Below, one piece after another: positions 49,128 through 56,860 of a stretch of 64,000 nt of DNA (position 1 is its first letter; the number at the start of each line of letters is the position of its first letter). The notes beneath the pieces were generated by a model. It saw only the letters and a list, made by a program, of their open reading frames with translations, was not told the DNA's origin and searched no databases. Made by a program: the position numbers and the translations under genes. The DNA is from AV40 sp038230255. Its GTDB lineage: Bacteria > Verrucomicrobiota > Verrucomicrobiia > Chthoniobacterales > UBA10450. The stretch covers positions 1 to 64,000 of the forward strand of contig JBBRNP010000004.1 in the NCBI GenBank assembly GCA_038230255.1, written 5' to 3'.

Positions 49128-49433
49128 TCCCGGTGACGTGTGACGTGTGACATGTGACGAGCCAAGAGCTGGGAGCTAGGAGCTAGGAGCTAGGAGCATG
49201 GAGCGTGGAGATGGGAGATGGGAGATGGGAGATGGGAGCTGGGAGATGGGAGCGCCTTTCGGCGCGTTAATTGTATCTCGGCAGCTCGCGCTGCGCTCGA
49301 CCGCCCACCCTCGCGGCACAGCCGGCCATGTCGCTCATCCCATTCGCTCCATTGTTATTCGTTAATCGTTATTAGACGGGAAACTGGAAGCCTAACTTCT
49401 AACTGCTATCTTCTAAACTTCTTATCGAATTCT
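49128..49433. repeat. Repeat-filled spacer
   Basis: GTGACGTGTGACATGTGACG (seven-base units), then GGGAGCTAGGAGCTAGGAGC and GATGGGAGATGGGAGATGGG arrays to about 49256, followed by a unique 100 bp and GTTATTCGTTAATCGTTATT units near 49355. No gene seen. Confidence 0.85.
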
Positions 49434-49580
49434 ATGGGGCACAATCTCGGACGAGATAATGCAAGAAAACGGGTGTGGCGCCGTAAAAAAGCCGAGCGCA
49501 AGCTGCTTTCGCACGATGTCACGATTGCGATCGAGAAGACTGCCAAGAATTACCGAAAGACGTTGCGCAAACTTGCCTGA
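49434..49580 (+). CDS. Tiny basic protein MGHNLGRDN type, copy A, 48 aa
   Basis: MGHNLGRDNARKRVWRRKKA then ERKLLSHDVTIAIEKTAKNY and RKTLRKLA. The first 22 residues match the peptide at 51533 (MGHSHGRDNVRKRAQRRKKT), whereas the C-termini differ. Strongly positive, so nucleic-acid or ribosome binding is likely. Two copies 2 kb apart with conserved starts support a real gene. No known family. Confidence 0.65.
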   Translation: MGHNLGRDNARKRVWRRKKAERKLLSHDVTIAIEKTAKNYRKTLRKLA

Positions 49581-49690
49581 GTGGCGTCACAGAAGACCAA
49601 GCTCTCAGCTCCCGGCTGAAACTCAGCCGCAACAACAGATTAATTGAATGGTTCAATCAACGACCCTGTCCTACCATTGGAGCCTCACAT

Positions 49691-50764
49691 ATGAAAACCC
49701 ACAAAGTTCTCTTCCTCGCCTTGCTCGTTAGCGCCGCTTTCGCTCTTTCAGCCCAAGCCGGTGACCGTCACCGGAACAACGGTAATGCGAAAAATACTGG
49801 ATCCGCTTCCGCGCATTATTCCAGTCCCGCGATTCATTCCAGCTCAGGCTTTCGTCATGGCAGCAATCGCACGTTTGCGCCGTCACCGCGGATGAGCATG
49901 CGGTCGAATACGTTTTCTCAGCGTCAGACTTTTTCGGGTCGAAACGCCGGGTCGTTCAATCAGCGCCGATCTACGCCGGAGACTTTTAACCGGAGCAATC
50001 GTGTCGCGCGATTTCAAGGCAATGGAAATTTCGGAACGAACCGCAATTTCAACCGCACCGGCACGAGCAATCGTTTAGCGCGATCGGAGAACAACAGAAA
50101 TCTCGGAGCGCTCCAGGGCAACGGCGGCAATCGGTTCAGTAATAATAATCGCGGATTCAATCGGGCCGGGGCGGGCAATCATGTCTTTGCGCAACGCTCG
50201 GCTGGTTGGCATCGTGATTGGAACCGGCACAGCGACCATTGGTGGAACGGGCACCGTTGCCGTTGGGTGAACAATTCCTGGTTCATCTTCGATTTCGGAT
50301 TTGTCCCGTGGTACGGCTGGTCCTACTACGATTCATACCCCTACGATTACTATCCGTATGGGTACGGGGGTTACGGTTACGGAACGTATGGTTATGATCC
50401 CGGCGTCTACGATCAATCGGCTTACTACGGCCAGGGCGGATACAATTACAACGACCAATCGAACTACTACGATCAGGGCGACTCCAAGTCCTACGATCGG
50501 GGCAACTCCAATTCCTACGACCAAGGCGCAAACCTCTTAGGTTCTCCCGAGCAATCCGCCGCAACCGTGGCCGACGTGCAGGATCAACTGACCAGAGCAG
50601 GTTATTATCACGGAAAAATCGACGGTGTCCTCGGACCGGAAACGCGTCACGCGCTTCTGAGCTATCAGAGCAATAAGGGTCTGCGCATGACCGGCTCGTT
50701 GACTCCGGAAACGCAGCAATCGTTGGGACTGGCGCAAGGCGGTGGTCAAATCACTGATCAGTGA
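49691..50764 (+). CDS. Secreted Asn/Tyr-rich protein with peptidoglycan-binding domain, 357 aa
   Basis: Signal peptide (KVLFLALLVSAAFALSAQAG). Residues 25-175 are Asn/Arg/Ser/Phe/Gly-rich (RNFNRTGTSNRLARSENNRN), then Trp/Tyr-rich parts (WHRDWNRHSDHWWNGHRCRW; YDSYPYDYYPYGYGGYGYGT) and repeats of YDQ/YDRG. A C-terminal PG_binding_1 domain follows: VADVQDQLTRAGYYHGKIDG, VLGPETRHALLSYQSNKGL, TPETQQSLGL. Same design as the protein at 28163. Likely an envelope or extracellular matrix protein. Confidence 0.78.
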   Translation: MKTHKVLFLALLVSAAFALSAQAGDRHRNNGNAKNTGSASAHYSSPAIHSSSGFRHGSNRTFAPSPRMSMRSNTFSQRQTFSGRNAGSFNQRRSTPETFNRSNRVARFQGNGNFGTNRNFNRTGTSNRLARSENNRNLGALQGNGGNRFSNNNRGFNRAGAGNHVFAQRSAGWHRDWNRHSDHWWNGHRCRWVNNSWFIFDFGFVPWYGWSYYDSYPYDYYPYGYGGYGYGTYGYDPGVYDQSAYYGQGGYNYNDQSNYYDQGDSKSYDRGNSNSYDQGANLLGSPEQSAATVADVQDQLTRAGYYHGKIDGVLGPETRHALLSYQSNKGLRMTGSLTPETQQSLGLAQGGGQITDQ

Positions 50765-50918
50765 TTTGATCACGGGAGCTGGGAGTTGGGAGCTGGGAGA
50801 GCGGAGCAAGGAGGCGGGAGTTCGGAGATCGGAGCGACCACTGGTCTTCGCAGCGCGGAGCGCGGAGCCAGGAGATTGGAGTTGAGAGAGTTCTAAATTC
50901 GCCGCAGACTGCAACATC
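50765..50918. repeat. Heptamer-type repeat after the peptidoglycan-binding gene
   Basis: GGGAGCTGGGAGTTGGGAGC and TGGGAGAGCGGAGCAAGGAG, purine-rich in the sense of the preceding gene, then GCGCGGAGCCAGGAG units. No gene. Confidence 0.8.
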
Positions 50919-51416
50919 ATGAAAAAGATTGTCCTATTATTTAGCGTCATTGTAACCGCGGCGGTAGTCGTGATCGCGGCCGCGCCCAAAGAAACTTCCA
51001 AGGCGAGCGCGACGGCAGAGCACAAGATCTTTACGCCGGCCGATATTCAATGGGGCGATGCGCCCGCAGGCTTGCCACCCGGCGCAAAATTGGCGGTGTT
51101 AGACGGCGATCCGAACAAGCCAGGTTCTTTCACGATCCGTTTGAAAACGCCGGCCGGTTATAAAATTCCACCGCATACGCATCCGGCCGCGGAACGGGTC
51201 ACTGGCATTTCCGGAACAGTTCGCATCGGAATGGGCGAGAAGTTCGATGATTCGGCCGCGAACGAAGTCGCGCCGGGATCTTTCGTTGTTTTGCCCGCCA
51301 ACATGGCGCATTTCGCGTCGATGCCAGAGGAGACAGTGGTGCAAATCCAGAGCGAAGGACCGTTTGAAATCAAGTACGTGAATCCAACCGATGATCCGAG
51401 AAACGTAAAGAAGTGA
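50919..51416 (+). CDS. Secreted cupin-domain protein, 165 aa
   Basis: Signal peptide/anchor (IVLLFSVIVTAAVVVIAAAP). Cupin motif 1 is in YKIPPHTHPAAERVTGISGT (two His, one Glu), motif 2 in GSFVVLPANMAHFASMPEET. Metal-dependent fold, substrate unknown. Distinct from the cupin at 10981 in the N-terminal region (FTPADIQWGDAPAGLPPGAK), which matches the many uncharacterised cupins exported by soil bacteria. Confidence 0.78.
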   Translation: MKKIVLLFSVIVTAAVVVIAAAPKETSKASATAEHKIFTPADIQWGDAPAGLPPGAKLAVLDGDPNKPGSFTIRLKTPAGYKIPPHTHPAAERVTGISGTVRIGMGEKFDDSAANEVAPGSFVVLPANMAHFASMPEETVVQIQSEGPFEIKYVNPTDDPRNVKK

Positions 51417-51532
51417 CTAGTGACAGGTGACGAGTGACGAGCTTGCTGATTGCTGACTTCCATCTTCTATCTGCTATCTTCCTTGGCACGCCGTAATTTT
51501 AATGAAGGCGGCTAACTCCTAACTTCAATTTT

Positions 51533-51643
51533 ATGGGACACAGTCACGGCAGAGATAATGTAAGAAAACGGGCGCAGCGCCGGAAAAAAACCGAGCGCCT
51601 CGCCGATGCGAAGAAGAAGAAGAAGCCGAAGGCTTCGAAGTAA
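51533..51643 (+). CDS. Tiny basic protein MGHSHGRDN type, copy B, 36 aa
   Basis: MGHSHGRDNVRKRAQRRKKT ERLADAKKKKKPKASK. Paralogue of copy A at 49434 in the first ~22 residues, with a Lys-rich end instead of the longer helix. The ATG lies after TTCAATTTT; no strong ribosome-binding site is obvious. Function unknown. Confidence 0.6.
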   Translation: MGHSHGRDNVRKRAQRRKKTERLADAKKKKKPKASK

Positions 51644-51745
51644 CTGGCGTTACGCCGGGAGCTTGGAGATGGGAGATTGAACTCAACGACTCAACATCTC
51701 AACGTCTCAACGTTCAGTTAGCGCACAAGAGGGTTATCGGCAATA

Positions 51746-52357
51746 TTGTGTTCCCAGGTGACTGGGCGATTGCTGTTTGTTTGCGTTACGCTGCTCGTGT
51801 TGGTGAATGTCGCGCGCGGCGAGGGAACTTATCAGCGCACGCGAAACGGCCGGACGCTCGTCTGGAACAATCATCCGAAATCCGGTGATGAAGCGACCTG
51901 GTCGGGCGGGCGCGATCGTGAGGGATACGCGCGCGGATTTGGCACGCTCATCTGGTATACGAAAGAGCCCGGCTCGGCGAAGCCGGCGCTTTATGCCCGT
52001 TATTGGGGCCGAATGATCGGAGGTAAATTCAACGGACCGGTAAATGTGCATTCGAAGAAAAAAACGCATTACGCGATTTTCGACGACGGCGCTCGGACGA
52101 CGCATTGGTGGCCGGGGACCGCGCCGTCAGGAGCAAGCGCCAAGTGGCGCATGGCAATTGCGAGACGACGAATCAATTCCGAGCCGGAAGCGCCGGCAGC
52201 AGGGCCCGTTTCTGGGAGATTGGAGATAGGAGATGGGAGATCGGAGCAACGCGAATCGATCCAGGATCTCAGGAGCGAACGCTGGCCGCTGATTGATATC
52301 GACGATTCTTTGCGGTTGCTGGCGTTCCCGCCGCGAACTTTGCGGACACGACGCTGA
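51746..52357 (+). CDS. MORN-like secreted protein, family member 1 (damaged C-terminus)
   Basis: TTG 51746 or GTG 51758 precede a signal peptide (LLFVCVTLLVLVNVARGEG). Residues ~27-140: TYQRTRNGRTLVWNNHPKSG, EATWSGGRDREGYARGFGTL, then YWGRMIGGKFNGPVNVHSKK and HYAIFDDGARTTHWWPGTAP. This block recurs in the proteins at 58718 and 60057 and its GKFNGPVNV resembles MORN repeats. The C-terminal ~50 residues contain GRLEIGDGRSEQR, encoded by GGAGATTGGAGATAGGAGAT heptamer DNA, so the long acidic linker and end domain of its paralogues are lost. Confidence 0.7.
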   Translation: MCSQVTGRLLFVCVTLLVLVNVARGEGTYQRTRNGRTLVWNNHPKSGDEATWSGGRDREGYARGFGTLIWYTKEPGSAKPALYARYWGRMIGGKFNGPVNVHSKKKTHYAIFDDGARTTHWWPGTAPSGASAKWRMAIARRRINSEPEAPAAGPVSGRLEIGDGRSEQRESIQDLRSERWPLIDIDDSLRLLAFPPRTLRTRR

Positions 52358-52544
52358 CCAGTAAGAAGCCTGGAGCTTGGAGATGGGAGCGGAAACGCGC
52401 TACGAGTTATTCGTTATTGGTCCTTAGTTAATCGCATCAGAAACCTGTTCTCTGATTCCCGGATCAACACTACGTGGGTTTCGAACAGCTACACCTATAC
52501 AGCTTTCCACTGATTGGGCCGGCGAGGCGCCGGGTTAATGGTTA

Positions 52545-53894
52545 TTAGTTAGTCGTTGTCGGTGGTCCGACGTCGGTTGCTTGCGAAATGGTCCGGCTGC
52601 CAATCCAAACCATCGCAAGAATTAGGAACACGGCGCACCAGCTCGCCGCACCGACGGATTTCAAAGCGATGAGCGAAGGATGGTGTCCCGTGTCTCGAAA
52701 AGGTAACGAGAGCGCAACCGCCGTCGCCACCATTGAAGCGATCAACACGATTTGCGGACCGCGTTGTTTTTGAGCGAAGACGATCGCAATCGCAACCGTG
52801 TAGACCAGAATCAGAAAGATCATGTGGCGGGCCGTTGTTTGCGGACCAAAAATAAGGGCGAGAACTATCAGGACAGCCCATTCGATGGTCCCGGCGCCGG
52901 GATGGCTCGAGGCGGTCTTCGCGGTCGCCGGTTGAAAAAGCTTTACGCCGTTGCGACGGCCAATAAGCACAATCGCCGTCACGATTGCTGCAAACAGGAC
53001 GACGATAAGACTCGCACCAATAAAATCGGAAACTCCATGCGAGCGAGTCACACGCAGGATTGATGAGGTCAAGGAAACGGAATGATCCCAGGTGATGGAA
53101 TTCACCACAGGTTTGTGGCTCCGATCCGTTGCCGTAAGACTGATCAACTCAGGTACGCCTGCCACCTTGTTTAAGACAGCAAGGGCGTTGATCGCGTAAG
53201 TCTTGATTGGGCGTAGCCCGACTTCGAGAGCTGGAAGCGTGAAAAAAAGCAGAAACGAAACAATCGACGCGATCGCGGCGCGATAGTTTCGCTTGATCAG
53301 GAAGTACGGGACAAAGATCAACGCCAGATATTTAACGTTCGCGGTCGCACCGGCGACGATGCCTGCAAGCGCCGGGCGGCGATCCATCCACCACAAAACA
53401 CCGGCCAGACCAATGAGGATGAGGCAGTCGTATTGGCCCAAAGTGAAATCACTCCGGATTTTTGTGATGCTCAAGAGAAGAGCGGCCGCCGAAATCATCC
53501 ACGGGATGGAACGATCTGTCTCTTTTTGCCAAAGCCGCCAGCTTTCGGTCACTTTCCGCGCCGCGACCAACGAGGCGACGAAGATGATAGCCGCGCTTAA
53601 AAACAACCAGACAATCGCCGCTGGCCGTTCGGGCAACGCGGCCAACGGTTGAAAGATGAAAGCTAGAAATGGCGAGTAGATATACATCCCGGCAGTGCCG
53701 GCATAGATATCGACCTGATTCAACATTGCCCGGGCCGCGGAGTAAACCACCAGAAAGTCGTCCGGGATTTTTCGCCCCGACCAGGTGCGCAAAAACGTCG
53801 GCAGGCCGCTGGCAATAAAGACGGCCACGATGACGAAAAGCGCGGCGCTGAAACGTTTTCGAGAATTCAAAAAGAGAAGTCCCAAGGTTGGCAT
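52545..53894 (-). CDS. GT87 (DUF2029) membrane glycosyltransferase
   Basis: 449 residues with about 10 membrane helices. N-terminal GRKIPDDFLVVYSAARAMLN and QVDIYAGTAGMYIYSPFLAF follow the GT87 pattern (DF...YxAA / D.Y, YxYxP), and the PALAGIVAGATANVKYLALI and LLFFTLPALEVGL segments follow. These enzymes use polyprenyl-phosphate mannose donors in mycobacteria; the donor here is unknown. Its start codon lies in a perfect hairpin (see 53879). Confidence 0.83.
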   Translation of the reverse strand: MPTLGLLFLNSRKRFSAALFVIVAVFIASGLPTFLRTWSGRKIPDDFLVVYSAARAMLNQVDIYAGTAGMYIYSPFLAFIFQPLAALPERPAAIVWLFLSAAIIFVASLVAARKVTESWRLWQKETDRSIPWMISAAALLLSITKIRSDFTLGQYDCLILIGLAGVLWWMDRRPALAGIVAGATANVKYLALIFVPYFLIKRNYRAAIASIVSFLLFFTLPALEVGLRPIKTYAINALAVLNKVAGVPELISLTATDRSHKPVVNSITWDHSVSLTSSILRVTRSHGVSDFIGASLIVVLFAAIVTAIVLIGRRNGVKLFQPATAKTASSHPGAGTIEWAVLIVLALIFGPQTTARHMIFLILVYTVAIAIVFAQKQRGPQIVLIASMVATAVALSLPFRDTGHHPSLIALKSVGAASWCAVFLILAMVWIGSRTISQATDVGPPTTTN

Positions 53895-53909
53895 GAGCAG
53901 CCTTGGGAC
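53879..53909 (-). promoter_or_regulatory. Hairpin enclosing the GT87 start codon
   Basis: In mRNA sense: GTCCCAAGG, loop CTGCTCATGCCAA, CCTTGGGAC. The ATG of the glycosyltransferase sits in the 13-base loop, and AAGG, the only ribosome-binding-like sequence, is in the stem where it pairs with codons 4-5. Folding would hide the binding site, so translation may be controlled by RNA structure. Confidence 0.6.
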
Positions 53910-54102
53910 GGAAGTCAGAAGTCGTAGGTCCCGCCTCCGCTAAAAGCTACGGCGTGGCAAACGATCGCCTGCGTTTCAACTGCGGCATGCCGGGAGGACA
54001 GGTAAACACCCAGGCAGGCAAAACCCGGTCGTCAGATCTTTTGCTTGATCTAATCACGCCGTTGTGGCGGAATAACGGCCAACTCAAATCGAAAGGAACA
54101 CC

Positions 54103-54249
54103 ATGCTCTGGACTATAGTTGTTATCCTGCTCGTGCTTTGGCTTCTCGGCTTCCTCGGCCACGTCGGCGGCGGTCTAATCCATCTCCTGATCGTGATTGC
54201 CGTCATCATCGTAATCCTTAACCTGATCCAAGGCAGGCGCGGGCCCTGA
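54103..54249 (+). CDS. lmo0937-type small membrane protein, 48 aa
   Basis: MLWTIVVILLVLWLLGFLGH VGGGLIHLLIVIAVIIVILN LIQGRRGP. A good ribosome-binding site GAAAGGA lies 8 bp upstream of the ATG. The WLLGFLGHVGGGLIHLLLVIAV pattern is the widespread lmo0937/DUF5670-type small membrane protein. Stress-related function is assumed elsewhere but not proved. Confidence 0.85.
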   Translation: MLWTIVVILLVLWLLGFLGHVGGGLIHLLIVIAVIIVILNLIQGRRGP

Positions 54250-54282
54250 CAAACTAGAAGTTGGAAGCTGGGAGTTCGGAGA

Positions 54283-54549
54283 TCAGCGTCCGCCGGGAAG
54301 GACGGGCGCGATCGCGAAGAAGGCGATCGGAATTATCGCCACGGCGGCACCGGCGGCGATCGTGAGAAGGTTGATCGACAAGACCAAAGTGGAGTTTGTT
54401 ATCCGCAATGTGACAGCGAGCGACCCGATGAGGAGCAGAAGGCCGATCGCCGCGCCTTCGGCAATGAGGAATCCGATTACCTTGTTGCGACGTCGCAGCA
54501 GTAAATCCGATTTCGCGTTTTGATCTGAGATGGGAGCCTGGTTGGTCAT
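54283..54549 (-). CDS. Small membrane protein, 88 aa
   Basis: Two helices (VIGFLIAEGAAIGLLLLIGSLA and LLTIAAGAAVAIIPIAFFA) after a charged N-terminus (SDQNAKSDLLLRRRNK). No family. Converges with the lmo0937-type gene; their stops are 33 bp apart with heptamer sequence between. Confidence 0.6.
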   Translation of the reverse strand: MTNQAPISDQNAKSDLLLRRRNKVIGFLIAEGAAIGLLLLIGSLAVTLRITNSTLVLSINLLTIAAGAAVAIIPIAFFAIAPVLPGGR

Positions 54550-54567
54550 TGGCTATTACTGAGCAAG

Positions 54568-54753
54568 TTAGCGGCCGTTGTCGGGATGAAATCGGCGTGA
54601 GACGTGCGAGTCGGCGAACGTCCGTCGCTGCGGGTCAGGTGGCTGTATTCTGGCCGCGATAGCGAACTGCCGAAAAAGCGCGGCCCGACGCTCAGCTGTT
54701 TCACAGTGAGTGAAGTAAAGTGCGCCGTTTTGAGATAAAGTGAGTGTTTCCAT
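54568..54753 (-). CDS. Possible small protein, 61 aa
   Basis: METLTLSQNGALYFTHCETA ERRAALFRQFAIAARIQPPD. GGAG lies six bases before the ATG (GGAGACACGCATG on the minus strand), a better ribosome-binding site than most here. No family; an overlapping frame is also open, so coding status is uncertain. Confidence 0.35.
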   Translation of the reverse strand: METLTLSQNGALYFTHCETAERRAALFRQFAIAARIQPPDPQRRTFADSHVSRRFHPDNGR

Positions 54754-54933
54754 GCGTGTCTCCGATCCCGGGGAAAAGTGCCGATGGCAGATCGATCGGA
54801 CGCCATCAATCTACAGTAGAAAGGAGCGTTCCCTAGGGTTATATTTAGAAGCTAGAAGTTGAAAGCTAGAAGCTTGGAGCTTGGGTAAAGGAATCAAAAA
54901 AGACAGAAGGCCCTTTCCGGAGTAGATTGGCGT

Positions 54934-55134
54934 GTGCCGACTTACATCTACGAGACGACCGATCCGACCAAGCCAACCCGAACCTTCGAAGTGAAACAAA
55001 GCGTCCACGACGAACCCCTTCGGAAGGATCCGAAAACCGGCGAAGCCGCACGGCGCATCATCTCGGCTGGCTATAATCTTCTCCTTCGCGGCAAATCAGT
55101 TGGTCCTTGTGTCGGCTCAGTTGGCTCACACTGA
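54934..55134 (+). CDS. FmdB-like small protein without zinc cysteines, 66 aa
   Basis: GTG start. PTYIYETTDPTKPTRTFEVK QSVHDEPLRKDPKTGEAARR IISAGYNLLLRGKS follows the FmdB regulator pattern (M/PTY-Y-C ... SxxxxxxxCPxCG ... RxxSG), but the cysteines that bind zinc are replaced (here only one Cys at the end). This cysteine-free variant is known among bacterial FmdB-like proteins. Role unknown. Confidence 0.7.
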   Translation: MPTYIYETTDPTKPTRTFEVKQSVHDEPLRKDPKTGEAARRIISAGYNLLLRGKSVGPCVGSVGSH

Positions 55135-55191
55135 CTTCGTCAGAAGTCAGGAGATAGAAGTCAGCAGTTAGTAGTCAGAACCGAAATCAGC

Positions 55192-55875
55192 ATGCAGAAG
55201 AAAAATTCAAATACATCGGCGCGATCACGAGTGTTGGTGCTGGTCGACGAATCGAACGTCGGCAGTTCGGTCCGCACCGCCGGGCGCGGTTTGGATTGGA
55301 TAAAGTTGCGCGATTTTCTGGCCGGTCCAAACACCGGACGCGAGCTAATCGAGATGGTTGTTTATGCCGGACTCCCCCCCGCGATGCCGATCTGGCAGGA
55401 AGAGCGCGACAAGAAAAACAAATTCATGCAGTGGCTCCGCTCGAACGGATTCATGGTTGTGACCAAAGACGGGTCGCCCGCGGAGGAAGGACGTTACAAG
55501 GCCAATGTCGATGTAATGATGGCGATCGACGCGCTCGAGCTTTCGGTCGAGATGCAGCCCGATGTCGTTATTCTCGTAACCGGCGACACCGATTTCGCTT
55601 ATCTCGCAATCAAGTTGAGGCGACGCGGCATTCGGGTGGAAGTGGCATCGGTTACCCAAAATCTCGGGAACATATTGCGATCAGCCGCGAATGAAGTGAT
55701 CGATCTCGCGCCACTGTTTCGGACGTTCGAAATGATTCAACCGCCGGCACAAGCACCGGCTCGAACTACACCTCCGCGTCAAAATCAGCAGCAACACCAG
55801 CAGCAGCGGCGGCGCCGGCCACGGTTCGCCCAAGCCAAGCCTCGAACTGCTCCAGAAGCGGCTTCGGCTAGGTAA
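55192..55875 (+). CDS. NYN-domain (LabA/DUF88-type) putative ribonuclease
   Basis: 227 residues. Catalytic acidic residues are in VLVLVDESNV, GRYKANVDVMMAID and VVILVTGDTDFAYLAIK, i.e. the four Asp of the PIN-like NYN fold; RGIRVEVASVTQNLGNILRS AANEVIDL completes it. The C-terminal ~45 residues are Pro/Gln/Arg-rich (QNQQQHQQQRRRRPRF) and disordered, likely RNA-binding. NYN proteins process or degrade RNA. Its 3' end overlaps the converging receiver remnant at 55868. Confidence 0.87.
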   Translation: MQKKNSNTSARSRVLVLVDESNVGSSVRTAGRGLDWIKLRDFLAGPNTGRELIEMVVYAGLPPAMPIWQEERDKKNKFMQWLRSNGFMVVTKDGSPAEEGRYKANVDVMMAIDALELSVEMQPDVVILVTGDTDFAYLAIKLRRRGIRVEVASVTQNLGNILRSAANEVIDLAPLFRTFEMIQPPAQAPARTTPPRQNQQQHQQQRRRRPRFAQAKPRTAPEAASAR

Positions 55876-56041
55876 CTGTCTCTTCCCAGCGCGCCCGGTC
55901 TTCCAGAATCGTGCGGAGATAGGCGCAGTCGCACGGTTTCGATAAGTGGTGATCCGAACCCAGTGAGCTTGGCGATGTGGACATCGCTCGGATAAGGACG
56001 TTCCGGGTGTCCTGATGATCTTCCACCACTAAAATGCGCAT
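55868..56041 (-). pseudogene. Internally deleted response-regulator receiver
   Basis: MRILVVEDHQDTRNVLIRAM is a perfect receiver N-terminus, but after SSLGSDHH it jumps to LSKPCDCAYLRTILEDRA, the Lys-Pro of the domain's end. About 60 residues, including the phosphoacceptor Asp, are missing. The fragment is in frame and ends before the NYN gene's 3' end. An upstream ATG at 56089 would add 16 residues. Confidence 0.75.
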
Positions 56042-56119
56042 ATCGCCCTCGCCGGCATCTGATTCGGACGAGCGGAGTTTTTCGGCCATGCCCGGGGACG
56101 AAGAAAGTTGTCGGTTAGG

Positions 56120-56686
56120 TTACTTCCGGCGGCGCAGTGCGCGTGCGGCAGCGCCCGCCGCGCCTAAAGCGAGGAGCGACAATGTCGTTGGTTCGGGAAT
56201 AGCTGTTGGAACCGGAATTTGGCCGACATTATTGATCTTCGTACCATCGCCGGTTCGAGTTCCTTGGGCGGCAAAGTAAGAGGCTCGGGTCGCCGGCACT
56301 TCTTGAAACTCGGTCCCTGCAACAGTGACCGAGAATGGTCCGACGGTTGAGCCAGTGGGAATTGTCGTAGTGCCGGTATAGGTCCAGGTCAGATTCAGTA
56401 ACGAGGGGTCGTCAGGTGGATTGACACCAGCGGGAGGCGGAGTCACTAACGAGGAGGAGAAGGTCCAGCCGCTCGGTTGCACGCTTGAGCCGGAAATAAA
56501 CGGACCGAAATCGTAAATGGTGAAGAAATCGCCAGTAGTCACCTGTTGATCGGAAGTGATGTCGATCTGATAACCCCAAACGGTGTTCGTGCCGGACGGA
56601 CTCGTTCCGTTGAAGACCGGAATAATATCACCGCGTGCGGCTGCGATTGCAGCGAGGCATCCAACAAGAAGAGCTGTCTTTTTCAT
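56120..56686 (-). CDS. PEP-CTERM secreted protein, 188 aa
   Basis: Signal peptide (KTALLVGCLAAIAAARG) with AAAGGG upstream. The mature domain is a beta sandwich (TVWGYQIDITSDQQVTTGDF, SGWTFSSSLVTPPPAG). The C-terminus has the PEP-CTERM signal: IPEPTTLSLLALGAAGAA followed by RALRRRK. In PEP-CTERM systems an exosortase (EpsH/XrtA type) removes this tail and the protein is presented at the surface, commonly in EPS-forming bacteria. No exosortase is in the window. Confidence 0.87.
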   Translation of the reverse strand: MKKTALLVGCLAAIAAARGDIIPVFNGTSPSGTNTVWGYQIDITSDQQVTTGDFFTIYDFGPFISGSSVQPSGWTFSSSLVTPPPAGVNPPDDPSLLNLTWTYTGTTTIPTGSTVGPFSVTVAGTEFQEVPATRASYFAAQGTRTGDGTKINNVGQIPVPTAIPEPTTLSLLALGAAGAAARALRRRK

Positions 56687-56860
56687 ATACCCTTTCCCTT
56701 TGAGTTTCCCCTCAAATGGAGGCCTTGGCCTCCCGTCTTGCGTTAATCGAATTCCATCTGGTTGATGGTTGTATGTCAAGCCTAATCCCAAAGGCCGGCC
56801 CGATTCCGCGCAGCTGGCCACCCGGGTCCAATTACCGCCACGACAGCATCTTAGCGATGA

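Noticed and set aside
53910..54102. Riboswitch upstream of the lmo0937-type gene
   Set aside because: Some GC-rich inverted segments are present, but no known riboswitch core could be matched.
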